Position numbers and translations under genes: made by a program
Part shown: piece after piece, positions 25,506 to 33,948 of the stretch
Layout of the letters: every line of letters begins with the position of its first letter
Position numbering within the stretch: the first letter of the stretch is position 1
Assembly: GCA_011087765.1 (NCBI GenBank)
Contig: JAALLA010000011.1
Location: 1-33,948 of the forward strand
From: Pirellulaceae bacterium
Lineage (GTDB): Bacteria; Planctomycetota; Planctomycetia; Pirellulales; Pirellulaceae
Direction of reading: 5' to 3'
Length of the DNA stretch: 33,948 nt
The notes under the pieces: generated by a model
What the model was told of the DNA's origin: nothing
Databases searched by the model: none
The model's input: only the letters and a program-made list of their open reading frames with translations

Positions 25506-26339
25506 GTGAGCGACGGGCAGCAAAACGAAATCCAACGCCTCCGAGACGAGATCGATGCGTTGAAGAAGCAACTCGACCAGTCTCAGAGAATGACAGCACT
25601 TGGTGAACTCGTGAGTACCACGACCCATGAGTTTAATAATGTGCTCATGACGATTATCAACTACGCCAAGATGGGAATGCGTCACGATGACAAGCAGACC
25701 CGGGATAAGGCATTCGATAAGATCAACAGCGCAGGAATGCGGGCAGCCAAGATTACCAATGCAGTGCTTGGAATGGCGAGAAATCGAAGCGAGCATTTCG
25801 AGTTGACTGATGTGAGCAAATTGATCGATGAGTCGATGGTACTGCTCGAGCGAGAGATGCAAAAATATCGCATCTCGGTCGATATTGATATCGAGAAGGA
25901 TATTCCAGAGATTTCCGCGATCGGTAATCAAGTTCAGCAGGTGTTGATGAATCTGTTGATTAATGCTCGCCAGGCGATGACGGAAGGTGGTCAATTGGTG
26001 ATCAAGTTAAAGAAGAACCTTCAGAGCAACACCGTCGATTTGAGCGTGAGAGATTACGGCCCCGGGATTTCGCAGGAAAAATTGCGCAAGATATTTGATC
26101 CGTTTTACTCAACAAAGGCGGGGCCGGACGAAACGGGAAAAGGTGGAACCGGAGTCGGTTTATCGACTTGTAAAAATATCATCGAAGCGCATGGTGGAAA
26201 GATCCGCGTTGAAAGCAGCCTTGGAAAAGGAACTTGCTTTACCTTGATGTTCCCAATGGAAAAACAGAAGTCGCCAGTGCAGTTAGCGAGAGGCATTGCC
26301 GGTGCGGTTTCGCAGATCAATGCGACGACGGGCACTTAA
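25506..26339 (+). CDS. Soluble NtrB-like sensor histidine kinase
   Basis: Cytoplasmic two-component kinase with no membrane segment and no recognisable sensor domain. Start at GTG 25506: a near-perfect GGAGGG lies about 7 bases upstream, and the in-frame ATG at 25491 overlaps that SD. 277 residues. Residues 1-25 are a coiled coil (EIQRLRDEIDALKKQLDQ), followed by HisKA with His41 in MTALGELVSTTTHEFNNVLMTI. The THEFNN form is the NtrB-like H-box variant. The ATPase domain has QVLMNLLINARQAMTEGG, RDYGPGIS, IFDPFYSTK and GTGVGLSTCKNIIEAHGG. The last ~25 residues are an Ala/Gly-rich tail. No response regulator is nearby. The input probably comes through a protein partner bound to the coiled coil, or through local dimerisation. 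Confidence 0.92.
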   Translation: MSDGQQNEIQRLRDEIDALKKQLDQSQRMTALGELVSTTTHEFNNVLMTIINYAKMGMRHDDKQTRDKAFDKINSAGMRAAKITNAVLGMARNRSEHFELTDVSKLIDESMVLLEREMQKYRISVDIDIEKDIPEISAIGNQVQQVLMNLLINARQAMTEGGQLVIKLKKNLQSNTVDLSVRDYGPGISQEKLRKIFDPFYSTKAGPDETGKGGTGVGLSTCKNIIEAHGGKIRVESSLGKGTCFTLMFPMEKQKSPVQLARGIAGAVSQINATTGT

Positions 26340-26369
26340 TTGAAGGTTGAACTGTGAACGTTGCCGAGG

Positions 26370-27209
26370 CTATCGCTTGGTCTGACAGCGTTTGCAGAAA
26401 AAGGTCGCCCGCTGAGCTTGCACGATACGAAGTATTTTCGCGTCCTTGCACTTCGGGCAAGCCTGGCCTTCGCGGTCGTAAACTCGGTGTTCGTTTTGAA
26501 AACTTCCTTCTCCGTTAATGGCGTTTCGGTAAGTGCCATCGGAAAGCGTCGAGCCTTCGTACTCGATTGCCAGTTCAAAGACTTCGATCATCTTTTGATA
26601 AATGAGTTGCCATCTTTTGGCGGTTATCTGATCACATCGTGTTTGCGGGTGAACTCCCGCGAGGTGCAAAATTTCGGCGGCATAGAGATTGCCAATGCCA
26701 AGTACAATTTTCTGATCGAGCATGGCGACTTTGATTTCTCGCTGAGTGCCTTTAAACCGTTTGGGGAATTCGACGGAAGAGACAGCCAAGGCATCCGGGC
26801 CTAGTTTTCCATCGGTTAACTTGGTTTCATATTCACTTGGCGAAAGAAGGGTTACATTGCCAAGTCCACGTCGATCCCAAAAAAGGACTTTTTTGATAGG
26901 GCATTTTTTTATTTGGAGGCAAAATCTAAGATGCTCATCGGTGGGGGGATCGGCGATTAGCACCAGACCGGTCATTCGTGGTTCAAAAATGAGTCGATCG
27001 TTTGAATCAAGTCGGATGACAACGCGTTTGCCCAACCGGTCTACGCTGGCGATCGTCTTGCCTTGAAGGCGTTTATTTAAATGGTCGATTCTTGGCTTAA
27101 TGACGATTGGACGTTTCGAGCATGGGGTTCGTGCCGCTTTGACGACTGTCGCGCCCACGATTCCAAGGATGCCTCGTCGCATCGTTTCAACTTCAGGCAA
27201 TTCGGGCAT
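26370..27209 (-). CDS. mutM: Formamidopyrimidine-DNA glycosylase (Fpg/MutM)
   Basis: Removes 8-oxoguanine and formamidopyrimidines and cleaves the abasic site. 279 residues. It starts MPELPEVETMRRG, so Pro2 (the catalytic nucleophile after Met removal) and Glu3 are present. RLGKRVVIRLDSNDRLIFEPRMTG holds the conserved Lys and beta strands. LDQKIVLGIGNLYAAEILHLAGVHPQT is the helix-two-turn-helix. The C-terminal zinc finger is CPKC with CKRC around residues 250-275, and the conserved Arg is in the QAQRATFFC turn. A helix/loop with EYEGSTLSDGTYRN is typical. It is convergent with the kinase upstream, 30 bases between stops. Confidence 0.96.
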   Translation of the reverse strand: MPELPEVETMRRGILGIVGATVVKAARTPCSKRPIVIKPRIDHLNKRLQGKTIASVDRLGKRVVIRLDSNDRLIFEPRMTGLVLIADPPTDEHLRFCLQIKKCPIKKVLFWDRRGLGNVTLLSPSEYETKLTDGKLGPDALAVSSVEFPKRFKGTQREIKVAMLDQKIVLGIGNLYAAEILHLAGVHPQTRCDQITAKRWQLIYQKMIEVFELAIEYEGSTLSDGTYRNAINGEGSFQNEHRVYDREGQACPKCKDAKILRIVQAQRATFFCKRCQTKR

Positions 27210-27360
27210 TGGGGACGACTCTTAACGATGGTGTAATCGGTGGTTTTAGCAGTCCGCGGAGGCGATTGCTCGGCAGAATTCTGGTCATGAGGGTTTTGGG
27301 GTAATTAGGAATTAGCGTTGGCGGAATTTTAAGCCCTTTCTCTTTATACCTACAAAGGTT

Positions 27361-27388
27361 ATGACGAGAAACGATAACCGGTTACAAT
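27361..27388 (+). promoter_or_regulatory. Candidate promoter for trpBA
   Basis: ATGACG at 27361-27366 (four of six to TTGACA) and TACAAT at 27383-27388 (five of six to TATAAT) are 16 bases apart, about 80 bases before the trpB ATG. The 260-base region from mutM holds no trp leader peptide with tandem Trp codons and no visible attenuator or T-box. The match is modest and could be chance in AT-rich sequence. Confidence 0.35.
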
Positions 27389-27469
27389 CAGCATAATGGT
27401 GGAAACAATTTGATACCTGAATGTTTTCAGCAGTGATATTTTTTCTTAGTTTGATTTAGACAATAACTC

Positions 27470-28708
27470 ATGACCAGTCATTTTTTACCGGAACCGAGTC
27501 CCGATGCCAGTCTGCCCGATGCGAAAGGGCGTTTTGGGGAATTTGGTGGGCGGTTTGTTCCGGAGACGCTCATTGCCGCACTCGATCAGCTTGAAACGGA
27601 GTACTATCAATCCCGAAAAGATCCGGCGTTTCAGGCTGAACTGGATGTGCTGTTACGCGACTTTGTGGGCCGCCCTTCCCCGCTGTATTTTGCCAAGCGA
27701 CTAACTGAGCATTGCGGTGGCGCTCAGATTTGGTTTAAGCGAGAGGATTTGAACCATACCGGTGCTCATAAAATTGATAGCACTCTGGGGCAAGCATTGC
27801 TGACGATTCGAATGGGTAAAAAGAGAGTCATTGCGGAGACGGGGGCTGGCCAGCACGGTGTCGCGACGGCTACAGCCTGTGCACATTTTGGGATCCCCTG
27901 TGTCATTTACATGGGCGAGGAAGATATCCGCCGCCAGCAGCCCAACGTTCAGAGCATGAAAATGTTGGGAGCTGAAATCTGCCCTGTGACCACCGGATCG
28001 CGAACGCTTCGCGATGCGGTCAATCAGGCGATGCGGGATTGGATGAGCTCTGTGGCGGAGACCCATTACATTTTGGGTTCGGTGGTTGGCCCCCACCCAT
28101 TCCCTTTGATTGTGAGAGACTATCAGGCCGTGATTGGTCGGGAGACAATAACTCAGTCGCAAGAGCGGTTCGGGCGGTTACCGGATGCGGTAGTTGCCTG
28201 CGTGGGTGGAGGCAGCAATGCTGCGGGAATGTTTTATCCGTTTGTTGCCGAGACGAATGTTCCGCTGGTGGGCGTAGAAGCTGGTGGAGAAAGTGATCAA
28301 CCGGGACGTCATGCTTCCAGTTTGACCTTTGGAAAGCCCGGCGTTCTACATGGAAGTTTTAGTTATGTTTTACAAGACGAAGATGGGCAGACGGACGACG
28401 TCCACTCTGCTTCGGCCGGACTGGATTATCCGGGTGTTGGTCCCGAGCATAGCCACTGGAAATCGACCGGCCGCGTTGAGTATCGCAGTTGCCGAGATGA
28501 TGAAGCTCTCGCTGCTTTCGATCTGGTTGCCCGTAACGAAGGGATTCTGCCGGCACTCGAAACTTCTCATGCGATTGCCAAAGGAATGGAAGTCGCTAAA
28601 GAGCGTGGAAAAGATGAGGTGGTCGTTATCTGCCTTTCAGGACGCGGTGATAAAGACGCCGGTGAGATCCAGCGTTTAAAAGACGAAGCGGTGGCCCGGC
28701 GGACTTAG
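27470..28708 (+). CDS. trpB: Tryptophan synthase beta chain
   Basis: PLP enzyme condensing indole with serine to tryptophan, in an alpha2-beta2 complex. 412 residues. The PLP lysine is K101 in [16 protein letters not shown]; the residues after the lysine read IDS, where many TrpB have INN or [20 protein letters not shown] carries the catalytic Glu. [12 protein letters not shown] is the phosphate loop. EDGQ with [16 protein letters not shown] and LSGRGDKD near the end match the family. The start [20 protein letters not shown] is typical of TrpB1. No SD is obvious before the ATG. trpA follows after 66 bases; no other trp gene is present here. Confidence 0.97.
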   Translation: MTSHFLPEPSPDASLPDAKGRFGEFGGRFVPETLIAALDQLETEYYQSRKDPAFQAELDVLLRDFVGRPSPLYFAKRLTEHCGGAQIWFKREDLNHTGAHKIDSTLGQALLTIRMGKKRVIAETGAGQHGVATATACAHFGIPCVIYMGEEDIRRQQPNVQSMKMLGAEICPVTTGSRTLRDAVNQAMRDWMSSVAETHYILGSVVGPHPFPLIVRDYQAVIGRETITQSQERFGRLPDAVVACVGGGSNAAGMFYPFVAETNVPLVGVEAGGESDQPGRHASSLTFGKPGVLHGSFSYVLQDEDGQTDDVHSASAGLDYPGVGPEHSHWKSTGRVEYRSCRDDEALAAFDLVARNEGILPALETSHAIAKGMEVAKERGKDEVVVICLSGRGDKDAGEIQRLKDEAVARRT

Positions 28709-28774
28709 GAATCGTCCCACCTGGTTTGAATTTTTTCATTACTTCTACGAATCAGCACATTACAGGAACCCTCT

Positions 28775-29584
28775 ATGTCGGCGATCGACGAACTTTTTCA
28801 ACGGTTAAAAGCGGAAGGTAAAAAAGCGTTCATGCCGTTCGTGACCGCCGGTGACCCTAGCTTAGAATTCACGGCAGCCATACTACAGCGACTGGATGCT
28901 GAAGGGTGCCATTTAGCGGAATTGGGCATCCCTTACAGCGACCCAATCGCTGACGGCCCTGTGATTCAGGATTCGTACACTCGTTCGCTCCAGGGGGGAA
29001 CCAAGCTCAACGGTATTTTTTCAATGGCCTCTGAGGTGACTGCTGAGATTTCGATGCCCATCGTTACGATGGTGAGTTACGCGATTATCTATCGAATGGG
29101 AATCGATGAGTATCTTCAGCAGGCAATCGCTGCGGGGATTTCGGGAGCAATTGTGCCTGACATGCCGGTCGACGAATCGGATGAATTGGCGGCGAAGTGC
29201 AAGTCGCTTGATTTCAGTCTTATTCAGTTAATTACCCCAACCACACCGCGAGATCGTGCGGTGCAAATCGCCAAGCAGACAACCGGTTTTATCTACTATG
29301 TTTCAATTACGGGAATCACCGGTGAACGCACCGAACTGCCTTCTGATCTGGCGGATAATCTGAAGTGGTTGAGGTCGGTCACCGATTTGCCAATTTGTGT
29401 TGGTTTCGGCATCAGCAAACTCGAGCACGTCGAAGTGCTGAAGCCGGTCGCGGATGGTTTAATTGTGGGCTCGGCGATCGTTCGCCGGATTGCTGCTGCG
29501 GCCAACGATCCATCGAACAACGAAGAGGTCATGAACGACGTTGGTGGATTTGCTCAAGGGATGTTGGCCGCGATTAATGGCTGA
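28775..29584 (+). CDS. trpA: Tryptophan synthase alpha chain
   Basis: Cleaves indole-3-glycerol phosphate to indole, which is channelled to TrpB. 269 residues, usual length. The catalytic Glu49 and Asp60 lie at exactly the E. coli numbering in LAELGIPYSDPIADGPVIQ. FMPFVTAGDPS at the start, SYAIIYRMGIDEYL, GAIVPDMPVDES, FIYYVSITGITGER, CVGFGISKLEHVEVL and ADGLIVGSAIVRRI follow as in the TIM-barrel phosphate and loop regions. GGAACCC lies about 5 bases before the ATG as a weak SD. It is clearly cotranscribed with trpB. Confidence 0.97.
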   Translation: MSAIDELFQRLKAEGKKAFMPFVTAGDPSLEFTAAILQRLDAEGCHLAELGIPYSDPIADGPVIQDSYTRSLQGGTKLNGIFSMASEVTAEISMPIVTMVSYAIIYRMGIDEYLQQAIAAGISGAIVPDMPVDESDELAAKCKSLDFSLIQLITPTTPRDRAVQIAKQTTGFIYYVSITGITGERTELPSDLADNLKWLRSVTDLPICVGFGISKLEHVEVLKPVADGLIVGSAIVRRIAAAANDPSNNEEVMNDVGGFAQGMLAAING

Positions 29585-29645
29585 TGTTGGCGACGAATTA
29601 CTGACGAATGAATTGAATTTAGTTCCCCAGTTAAAAATAAGTGTC

Positions 29646-29666
29646 CTGTCGTGGCACTGGCGACAG
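29646..29666. other. Hairpin downstream of trpA
   Basis: CTGTCG (29646-29651) and CGACAG (29661-29666) form a perfect 6-bp stem with a 9-base loop, 62 bases after the trpA stop. There is no T-run after it, so it is not a classic terminator. It may stabilise the 3' end or mark a Rho-dependent end. The rest of 29585-29845 holds a TTGACC at 29770-29775 without a good -10. Confidence 0.35.
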
Positions 29667-29845
29667 CCTCCTGTTGTAAATGATAATTTGCCGATTAATC
29701 CTTACGTTCGCTACGGCTAACTTGCTTAACGGTTGTTATTTTTTCCTTTGCATGCTGGCAAAAAATGTCTTGACCCCCGATCCACTGGAGTACTACAGTT
29801 GTTTTGGCGGATGATTCGATTTATCGATGTGAACGGAGGTTCAAG

Positions 29846-30400
29846 ATGCCAGAGCAGTCAGAGAATTCACCTAAGCCAAGGTCGGCAATTCAGCGATATT
29901 TTGCCGGCTTAGCCGAACACACGTTCCATTCTCAATTAGGTGTGGTTGATCCGTTGTTGATTGACTACCTCACCGAGCTATTAATTCGATCGACGCGTAG
30001 CGATATGATCCATCGGATTCGCAGTGTCACCGGAAGACCGGTCATGAGCGTTCATGAAATGGTAGCAGAGGCATCAGAGCGTTTAGGCAATGCCAGACGG
30101 GAGGTGCATTTGCATATTGGTGATTTTACTTTGTTCTGGGCGGGTCTCTATCCGGAAGCATTACGCGATGGTGATTCAGATACATCGGGCCGATTTGAAA
30201 CTTATTGCGCGTTTGGCAAGCGAGCTTACAGAATTGCAAGCGAGATCGAGGCTCCGGTCGCCGAGTCACCTCCATCCACGTTACTCGAGCGTCTTAGCGA
30301 CCGTTATGATTTGTGTTGTTACGGGCTTCGCGAAATCCGCAGACAATGGGAGTCTGGTGGTGGAATGAATTCTGGACCAAATTCAATCTTGTTGGATTAG
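29846..30400 (+). CDS. Hypothetical protein of planctomycete type, 184 residues
   Basis: Function unknown. Start at ATG 29846 because GGAGG lies 7 bases upstream; the in-frame TTG at 29804 has no such site. The protein is soluble and helical: AIQRYFAGLAEHTFHSQLGVVDPLLIDYLTELLIR, then RSDMIHRIRSV, MVAEASERLGNARREVHLHIGDFTLFWAGLYPEAL, then FGKRAYRIASEIEA, RLSDRYDLCCYGLREIRRQWE. No catalytic motif or membrane segment is seen. The phrases HIGDFTLFWAGLYPE and GKRAYRIAS resemble a small family I associate with planctomycetes; this is recall only. It is convergent with the ABC ATPase, 16 bases between stops. Confidence 0.75.
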   Translation: MPEQSENSPKPRSAIQRYFAGLAEHTFHSQLGVVDPLLIDYLTELLIRSTRSDMIHRIRSVTGRPVMSVHEMVAEASERLGNARREVHLHIGDFTLFWAGLYPEALRDGDSDTSGRFETYCAFGKRAYRIASEIEAPVAESPPSTLLERLSDRYDLCCYGLREIRRQWESGGGMNSGPNSILLD

Positions 30401-30416
30401 TCATTTTTTTTTGATG

Positions 30417-31343
30417 TTAGGAAACCAATCCTTTGGTGACCATCATAAAGACGTCTTCGAGATTAGGATCTTTTTGGCCGAAGTTAATAACTTCCACGTC
30501 ATGCTTTATAAGTGACTTAAGCAGTTCCGCTGGGTTGTGTTCAGCGCTGGTGAACTCAATAATTAATTTCGAGCCATCGACTTGGATGTCGCGGACATCC
30601 GGATTGCTGCGGACGATAGACAATCCAGTTTCGAGATTTTTTCCAAATCTGGCTTCGATCACCTGGTTCCCCCGGATTCTCTGGTAGACCTCATCGATCG
30701 GGCCGTGCATTAGTAATTTCCCTCTTTCGATAATTCCGATCGAAGTGCAGCAGTCAGCCAACTCAGTAAGAATATGACTTGAGATTAGGATCGTTTTCCC
30801 CATGCGTCGGAGTTCTTTTAAAAGAGCCTTCACTTCAATGCGTGCGCGGGGGTCGAGTCCGCTCGCGGGCTCGTCGAGGATTAGGACGGGAGGGTCATGG
30901 ACGAGGGTCTTGGCAAGACACAATCGCTGCTTCATGCCGCGCGAGAGTCCGTTGACGAAGTCATCACGTTTGTAGGTAAGATCGAGCAGGTCGAGAACGT
31001 CTTTGATCACCCGCTTTCTTTGGGTACGACCAATTTTATAAGCGACGGCAAAGAAATCGAGAAACTCCCAGACCTTCATTCCATCGTAGACGCCAAAGGC
31101 ATCGGGCATGTACCCAACGCTTCGCCGCACATTCATGGGGTCCTCTGACACACTATAACCGTTGATGGTGCCGTCACCTCTGGAGGCGCGAAGCAAGGTC
31201 GCGAGGAAGCGGATACTGGTGCTTTTGCCGGCACCATTCGGTCCGATAAAGCCGAACATTTCACCTTCGGCGATTGTCAAATCCAGTGAGTCGACGGCAG
31301 TGAATTCACCGTAGTCCTTCCCAAATCCACGTAATTCAATCAT
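30417..31343 (-). CDS. ABC transporter ATP-binding protein, GldA/NatA/CcmA-like
   Basis: ATPase of an export-type or membrane-remodelling ABC system. 308 residues. Walker A is FGFIGPNGAGKSTSIRFL near 32-48. YMPDAFGVYDGMKVWEFLDFFA is the Q-loop region. The signature is LSRGMKQRLCLAKTL, not LSGGQ, a form frequent in this subfamily. Walker B is VLILDEPASGLDPRARIE, and the switch His is in LISSHILTELAD. The C-terminal ~90 residues form the beta-rich extension common in GldA/NatA-type ATPases. It begins 62 bases after the long membrane protein gene on the same strand, so the two are probably one system. The permease is not visible in the window. Confidence 0.92.
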   Translation of the reverse strand: MIELRGFGKDYGEFTAVDSLDLTIAEGEMFGFIGPNGAGKSTSIRFLATLLRASRGDGTINGYSVSEDPMNVRRSVGYMPDAFGVYDGMKVWEFLDFFAVAYKIGRTQRKRVIKDVLDLLDLTYKRDDFVNGLSRGMKQRLCLAKTLVHDPPVLILDEPASGLDPRARIEVKALLKELRRMGKTILISSHILTELADCCTSIGIIERGKLLMHGPIDEVYQRIRGNQVIEARFGKNLETGLSIVRSNPDVRDIQVDGSKLIIEFTSAEHNPAELLKSLIKHDVEVINFGQKDPNLEDVFMMVTKGLVS

Positions 31344-31405
31344 GGTGTTTTTTTCTGTTTACAATTTATAAAAGTGAACGTGAAGCTGGTGAACGATGAC
31401 TTCTT

Positions 31406-33948
31406 CTAATCTAGCAAATCAAGGTTGGAGATATTTCTGAAATCGTAGATTGAGTTAACGTCTCGTTTGGCGATGGGTAATTCACCGCGCTGGAGATGGG
31501 CTACTACGAGGGAGCGATTGACAGTTTGCGTCGCGGCTGGATTAAAAACAGTATTCCCAGGATGGCTTTGGCTGACTCCTATCAGGCGATACTCATTGTT
31601 ATCTAATGCCAGATTTTGAAGGATAGTTTTTCTCATTAAGTCGACGGTTACTTTGGATGAGCCAGTGGAATTAATCCTCGCGTATTCAGTGATGAAATCA
31701 CTCTTGCTGAATTGGAGTTTGTCGGGGCCGTTCTTGGCTAACAGCAGCCGTCTGATGGTCCCCCTGTTTTTTTGGATTTGAGGGAATTCACTAATGGTAT
31801 CAATGTCCGCTTCCTCCAGATCGTAGAGATTGGACTCCCATATGGACTCTGCGGTCGCTCGCAGATTAGTAAACTCTGAGTCGGGTTGCCATACAGAATC
31901 GAGTGTTTCACAGGGTTGGAATTCCAGCGTAATTTCATCTCCTGTGCCAATGGATTCGCAGCGCGCAAACTGGAGTTTCCCTGACTCGTCACGGCCGATG
32001 ACGGCCGCGTTCTCAATCGTCATTGCTGTCAAGTTAGAGAGGGTGGATTTTCCCGTTTCGGGATTGTTGGAAAAAGAAATAACGCCACCCAAACTGACCA
32101 TGGCTTCGGTATGCAACAAACCGGTAGAATTGGATTGGATTTGAAATCCTTGAAGTTCGTCCTCAACGGTGCGCCGCAGCGTAACTTCACTTAGCGTTTC
32201 GGTAGATTGGAAGTTTTGGTCTTCTAAATCGGAGATCGAGAATGGCAGTGACTGGGCAGAGCGATTATCGAGCTCGGCTGTGTATCGTGTGGAGAGCGAG
32301 GTGTAGAGTGCAGAATACTCCGCCAAGTGCGCCCGGGGATAGTCGGCATGAACTTCAAGCAGGCTGATTTGCGTGTTGCTTCTAGCGAAACCAATATCCA
32401 GCGACGCGAGTTTGACAACGGTAAATGCACCCACCAGTGCGATAATTGGGACCGCGACCCACGCGTATTCGACTCTGCCGATCATCCGAAAGAAAAGCCA
32501 GTTCAACGGGACCAGGATGACGAGATAAATCGCCAGCATCTTTAATACAAAGCCGGAAGACGGTGGTGAAATGCCGGCCGTTTGCTTGAGTGTTTCCCGG
32601 GCTGCACTGGAGATTGCGCCGTAGTCATCCCATCCCGCAACGCCGGAATACGCCGAGTCCTGATAGCCGCCAAAGTGCCAATGGTCTTCGATTTCTCGAT
32701 TCGCGAGTTTATCCAGTGTATCTTCGGGGCGGATGGCGAAGTTTGGAGTTGGACGGTTATCCTCGTTTGCACTTATTTCGCCCAATTGAGATGACGGCAT
32801 GTTTTGTGTCCCGTTTGCCGAAAGATCTCGGGAAAGATAGCGAAGGGTACTGCGGATGAGAGGATCATAGGCTGTGGATCCATAGTCAATCCAGTTAAAC
32901 ATCATAGTGCTGGCGAGGTTAGGGGCGAAACGCCGTGCTGGCAAACGCATCAGCGCTCCGTTGAAGAAGCTGGAGAAACTGCCCCAGCTACGAATCAGTT
33001 GATCGTTGAGCGAAAAGGCTGTGATGGCTATCCGACCGCGGCCGACTTTTCTTTCGATGGCCATTCTTCCCGTGCCTGTGATAAAGTCGGCTTTGGGATC
33101 GGGAGTGAGGGTGACTCCGAGCAAGGGGGATTTGTTGGAGATGACAAGGTTTCTTGAGTTCCCTTTATTTGCTTTGGGTGGCAGCGACCAGTTTTGATTG
33201 AGTTCGGCAATGTCCGCGTTTGTGATATTTTGGGTGCCTTCAAAAGTCCCTGGAAGATAGTCAGCAAGAAAACTGGTTTGGAGTTTGGCAAGGCAATCGG
33301 GGCCGCTAAGAATCAGTTGTCCTCCAAAATGAATCCAGTCTAACAGGGCTTCCTGGTGTTCTAGAGCCATTTCATTAGGGTCTAAATCGTCCCAAATTAG
33401 ATAGGCAATGGTCGTCCAGTTCAGGGAGTGCTTGGGAAGTGGAGAGGGATAGCCGTTTACGGTTGGCACGACAAAATAGAAAGAATCTAAGCTGGAACCA
33501 TCTTGTTTTTGCCCGATCAAGCGAATGTTGTCGGAACGGTTAATGAAGGAGAAACTGTCGGGGCGGCTGCTGAGCAGGACGATATGATACTGAAACCCTC
33601 CCATTAATTTGACAGGTTGGGATTGCGCGACCGGAGTGATGCCGCTGGATGAGCGACTCAGCGAGAATTTTGCCGTCGCAGTCTTGGCACGCTTTCGGAT
33701 GGGAATGTAAACACTCGTCTCTAAATTTTTCAACTCCCCTTTCGGTAAGGATGCTGGGCGACTGGTGGTCAAAAAATAGTTGGTGCCAGGAATGCTGGCA
33801 GGTTTACCGCCAGTTTCAGTGCTGGAAACTTCGAGGTTGCCTTCAAAATTGCTGCTATTGGCGACTGCTTGGAAATTTGCGGTGTACCAGTGGCCGGATT
33901 TAATTCGATTGAAACGTGCTCCCCTCTCGTTCATATTGCTAAGCATAT
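31406..33948 (-). CDS. Long membrane-anchored protein with GATase-like segment, probable GldG-like ABC partner (5' end outside)
   Basis: At least 846 residues, with no reliable start: the ATG at 33946 is at the window edge, lacks a visible SD and is followed by sequence that looks internal. The first ~150 visible residues are beta-rich. Residues about 180-225 read TTIAYLIWDDLDPNEMALEHQEALLDWIHFGGQLILSGPD, the pattern of a class I glutamine-amidotransferase-like fold without catalytic Cys, as in GldG-type and DUF4350-like proteins. Two TM helices follow at about 465-487 and 493-517. The rest, about 330 residues, is beta-rich with ANSSTG-type loops and probably lies on the same side as the first part. 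Pairing with the ABC ATPase suggests an envelope transport or scaffolding complex; the substrate is unknown. Confidence 0.75.
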   Translation of the reverse strand, partial: MLSNMNERGARFNRIKSGHWYTANFQAVANSSNFEGNLEVSSTETGGKPASIPGTNYFLTTSRPASLPKGELKNLETSVYIPIRKRAKTATAKFSLSRSSSGITPVAQSQPVKLMGGFQYHIVLLSSRPDSFSFINRSDNIRLIGQKQDGSSLDSFYFVVPTVNGYPSPLPKHSLNWTTIAYLIWDDLDPNEMALEHQEALLDWIHFGGQLILSGPDCLAKLQTSFLADYLPGTFEGTQNITNADIAELNQNWSLPPKANKGNSRNLVISNKSPLLGVTLTPDPKADFITGTGRMAIERKVGRGRIAITAFSLNDQLIRSWGSFSSFFNGALMRLPARRFAPNLASTMMFNWIDYGSTAYDPLIRSTLRYLSRDLSANGTQNMPSSQLGEISANEDNRPTPNFAIRPEDTLDKLANREIEDHWHFGGYQDSAYSGVAGWDDYGAISSAARETLKQTAGISPPSSGFVLKMLAIYLVILVPLNWLFFRMIGRVEYAWVAVPIIALVGAFTVVKLASLDIGFARSNTQISLLEVHADYPRAHLAEYSALYTSLSTRYTAELDNRSAQSLPFSISDLEDQNFQSTETLSEVTLRRTVEDELQGFQIQSNSTGLLHTEAMVSLGGVISFSNNPETGKSTLSNLTAMTIENAAVIGRDESGKLQFARCESIGTGDEITLEFQPCETLDSVWQPDSEFTNLRATAESIWESNLYDLEEADIDTISEFPQIQKNRGTIRRLLLAKNGPDKLQFSKSDFITEYARINSTGSSKVTVDLMRKTILQNLALDNNEYRLIGVSQSHPGNTVFNPAATQTVNRSLVVAHLQRGELPIAKRDVNSIYDFRNISNLDLLD

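Noticed and set aside
29770-29796. TTGACC ... TACTAC as a promoter for the 184-residue gene
   Set aside because: Spacing of 15 and a weak -10; not reliable.

Overview
The window looks like a stretch of core chromosome from a Planctomycetota bacterium, most likely of the Pirellulales/Pirellulaceae type. This is inferred from gene content and protein style, since no rRNA marker is present. The pointers are menaquinone synthesis by the futalosine route, an orphan ComB, a long IF2 with a charged linker, a protein with a histone-H1-like Lys/Ala tail, a DUF3365-type heme sensor kinase, small hypothetical proteins of a kind I associate with planctomycetes, and a GldA/GldG-like ABC module. I found no tRNA, rRNA, CRISPR array, insertion sequence, prophage or integration site. 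The genes look vertically inherited.

Layout, left to right. (1) 1-611, minus strand: the N-terminal part of a secreted Pro/Gln/Asn/Ser-rich protein that runs off the left edge. (2) 612-1366: a gene-free stretch with a good sigma-70-like promoter at 1197-1225. (3) 1367-8765, plus strand: a transcription/translation block made of a MalK-type ABC ATPase, nusA, infB, rbfA and a degenerate HhH-GPD-like protein with an H1-like tail. It is closed by a strong intrinsic terminator at 8772-8798. (4) 8849-9604: a YebC-family protein, convergent with glyS. comB lies upstream of glyS on the minus strand. (5) 12365-16046, plus strand: a late-menaquinone module of menG, a ubiX-like gene, a ubiA-like/mqnP gene and mqnE, followed by a small two-TM protein. 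(6) 16495-23728, minus strand: a same-direction run priA, heme-motif sensor kinase, rnhA, recG, mainly replication restart and DNA processing. (7) 23980-25164: nadD with a downstream 88-residue protein, convergent with an 85-residue protein. (8) 25506-27209: an orphan NtrB-like kinase convergent with mutM. (9) 27470-29584: trpB and trpA. (10) 29846-30400: a hypothetical protein of planctomycete type. (11) 30417-33948, minus strand: an ABC ATPase and the long membrane protein upstream of it, which runs off the right edge.

Functional links: the nusA-infB-rbfA block handles transcription elongation, initiation and 30S maturation. MqnE makes aminofutalosine early in the pathway, the UbiA-like and UbiX-like proteins act on the late naphthoate intermediates, and MenG does the final C-methylation. 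PriA, RecG and RNase HI all act on stalled forks or R-loops, and MutM repairs oxidised bases.

Most of the window is ordinary core genome. The least-explained items are the degenerate glycosylase-fold protein with an H1-like tail, the CxxCH sensor kinase, the ABC/GATase-like membrane module, the secreted protein at the left edge, and a perfect palindrome just before mqnE. I do not see clear evidence of a wholly new multi-gene system.
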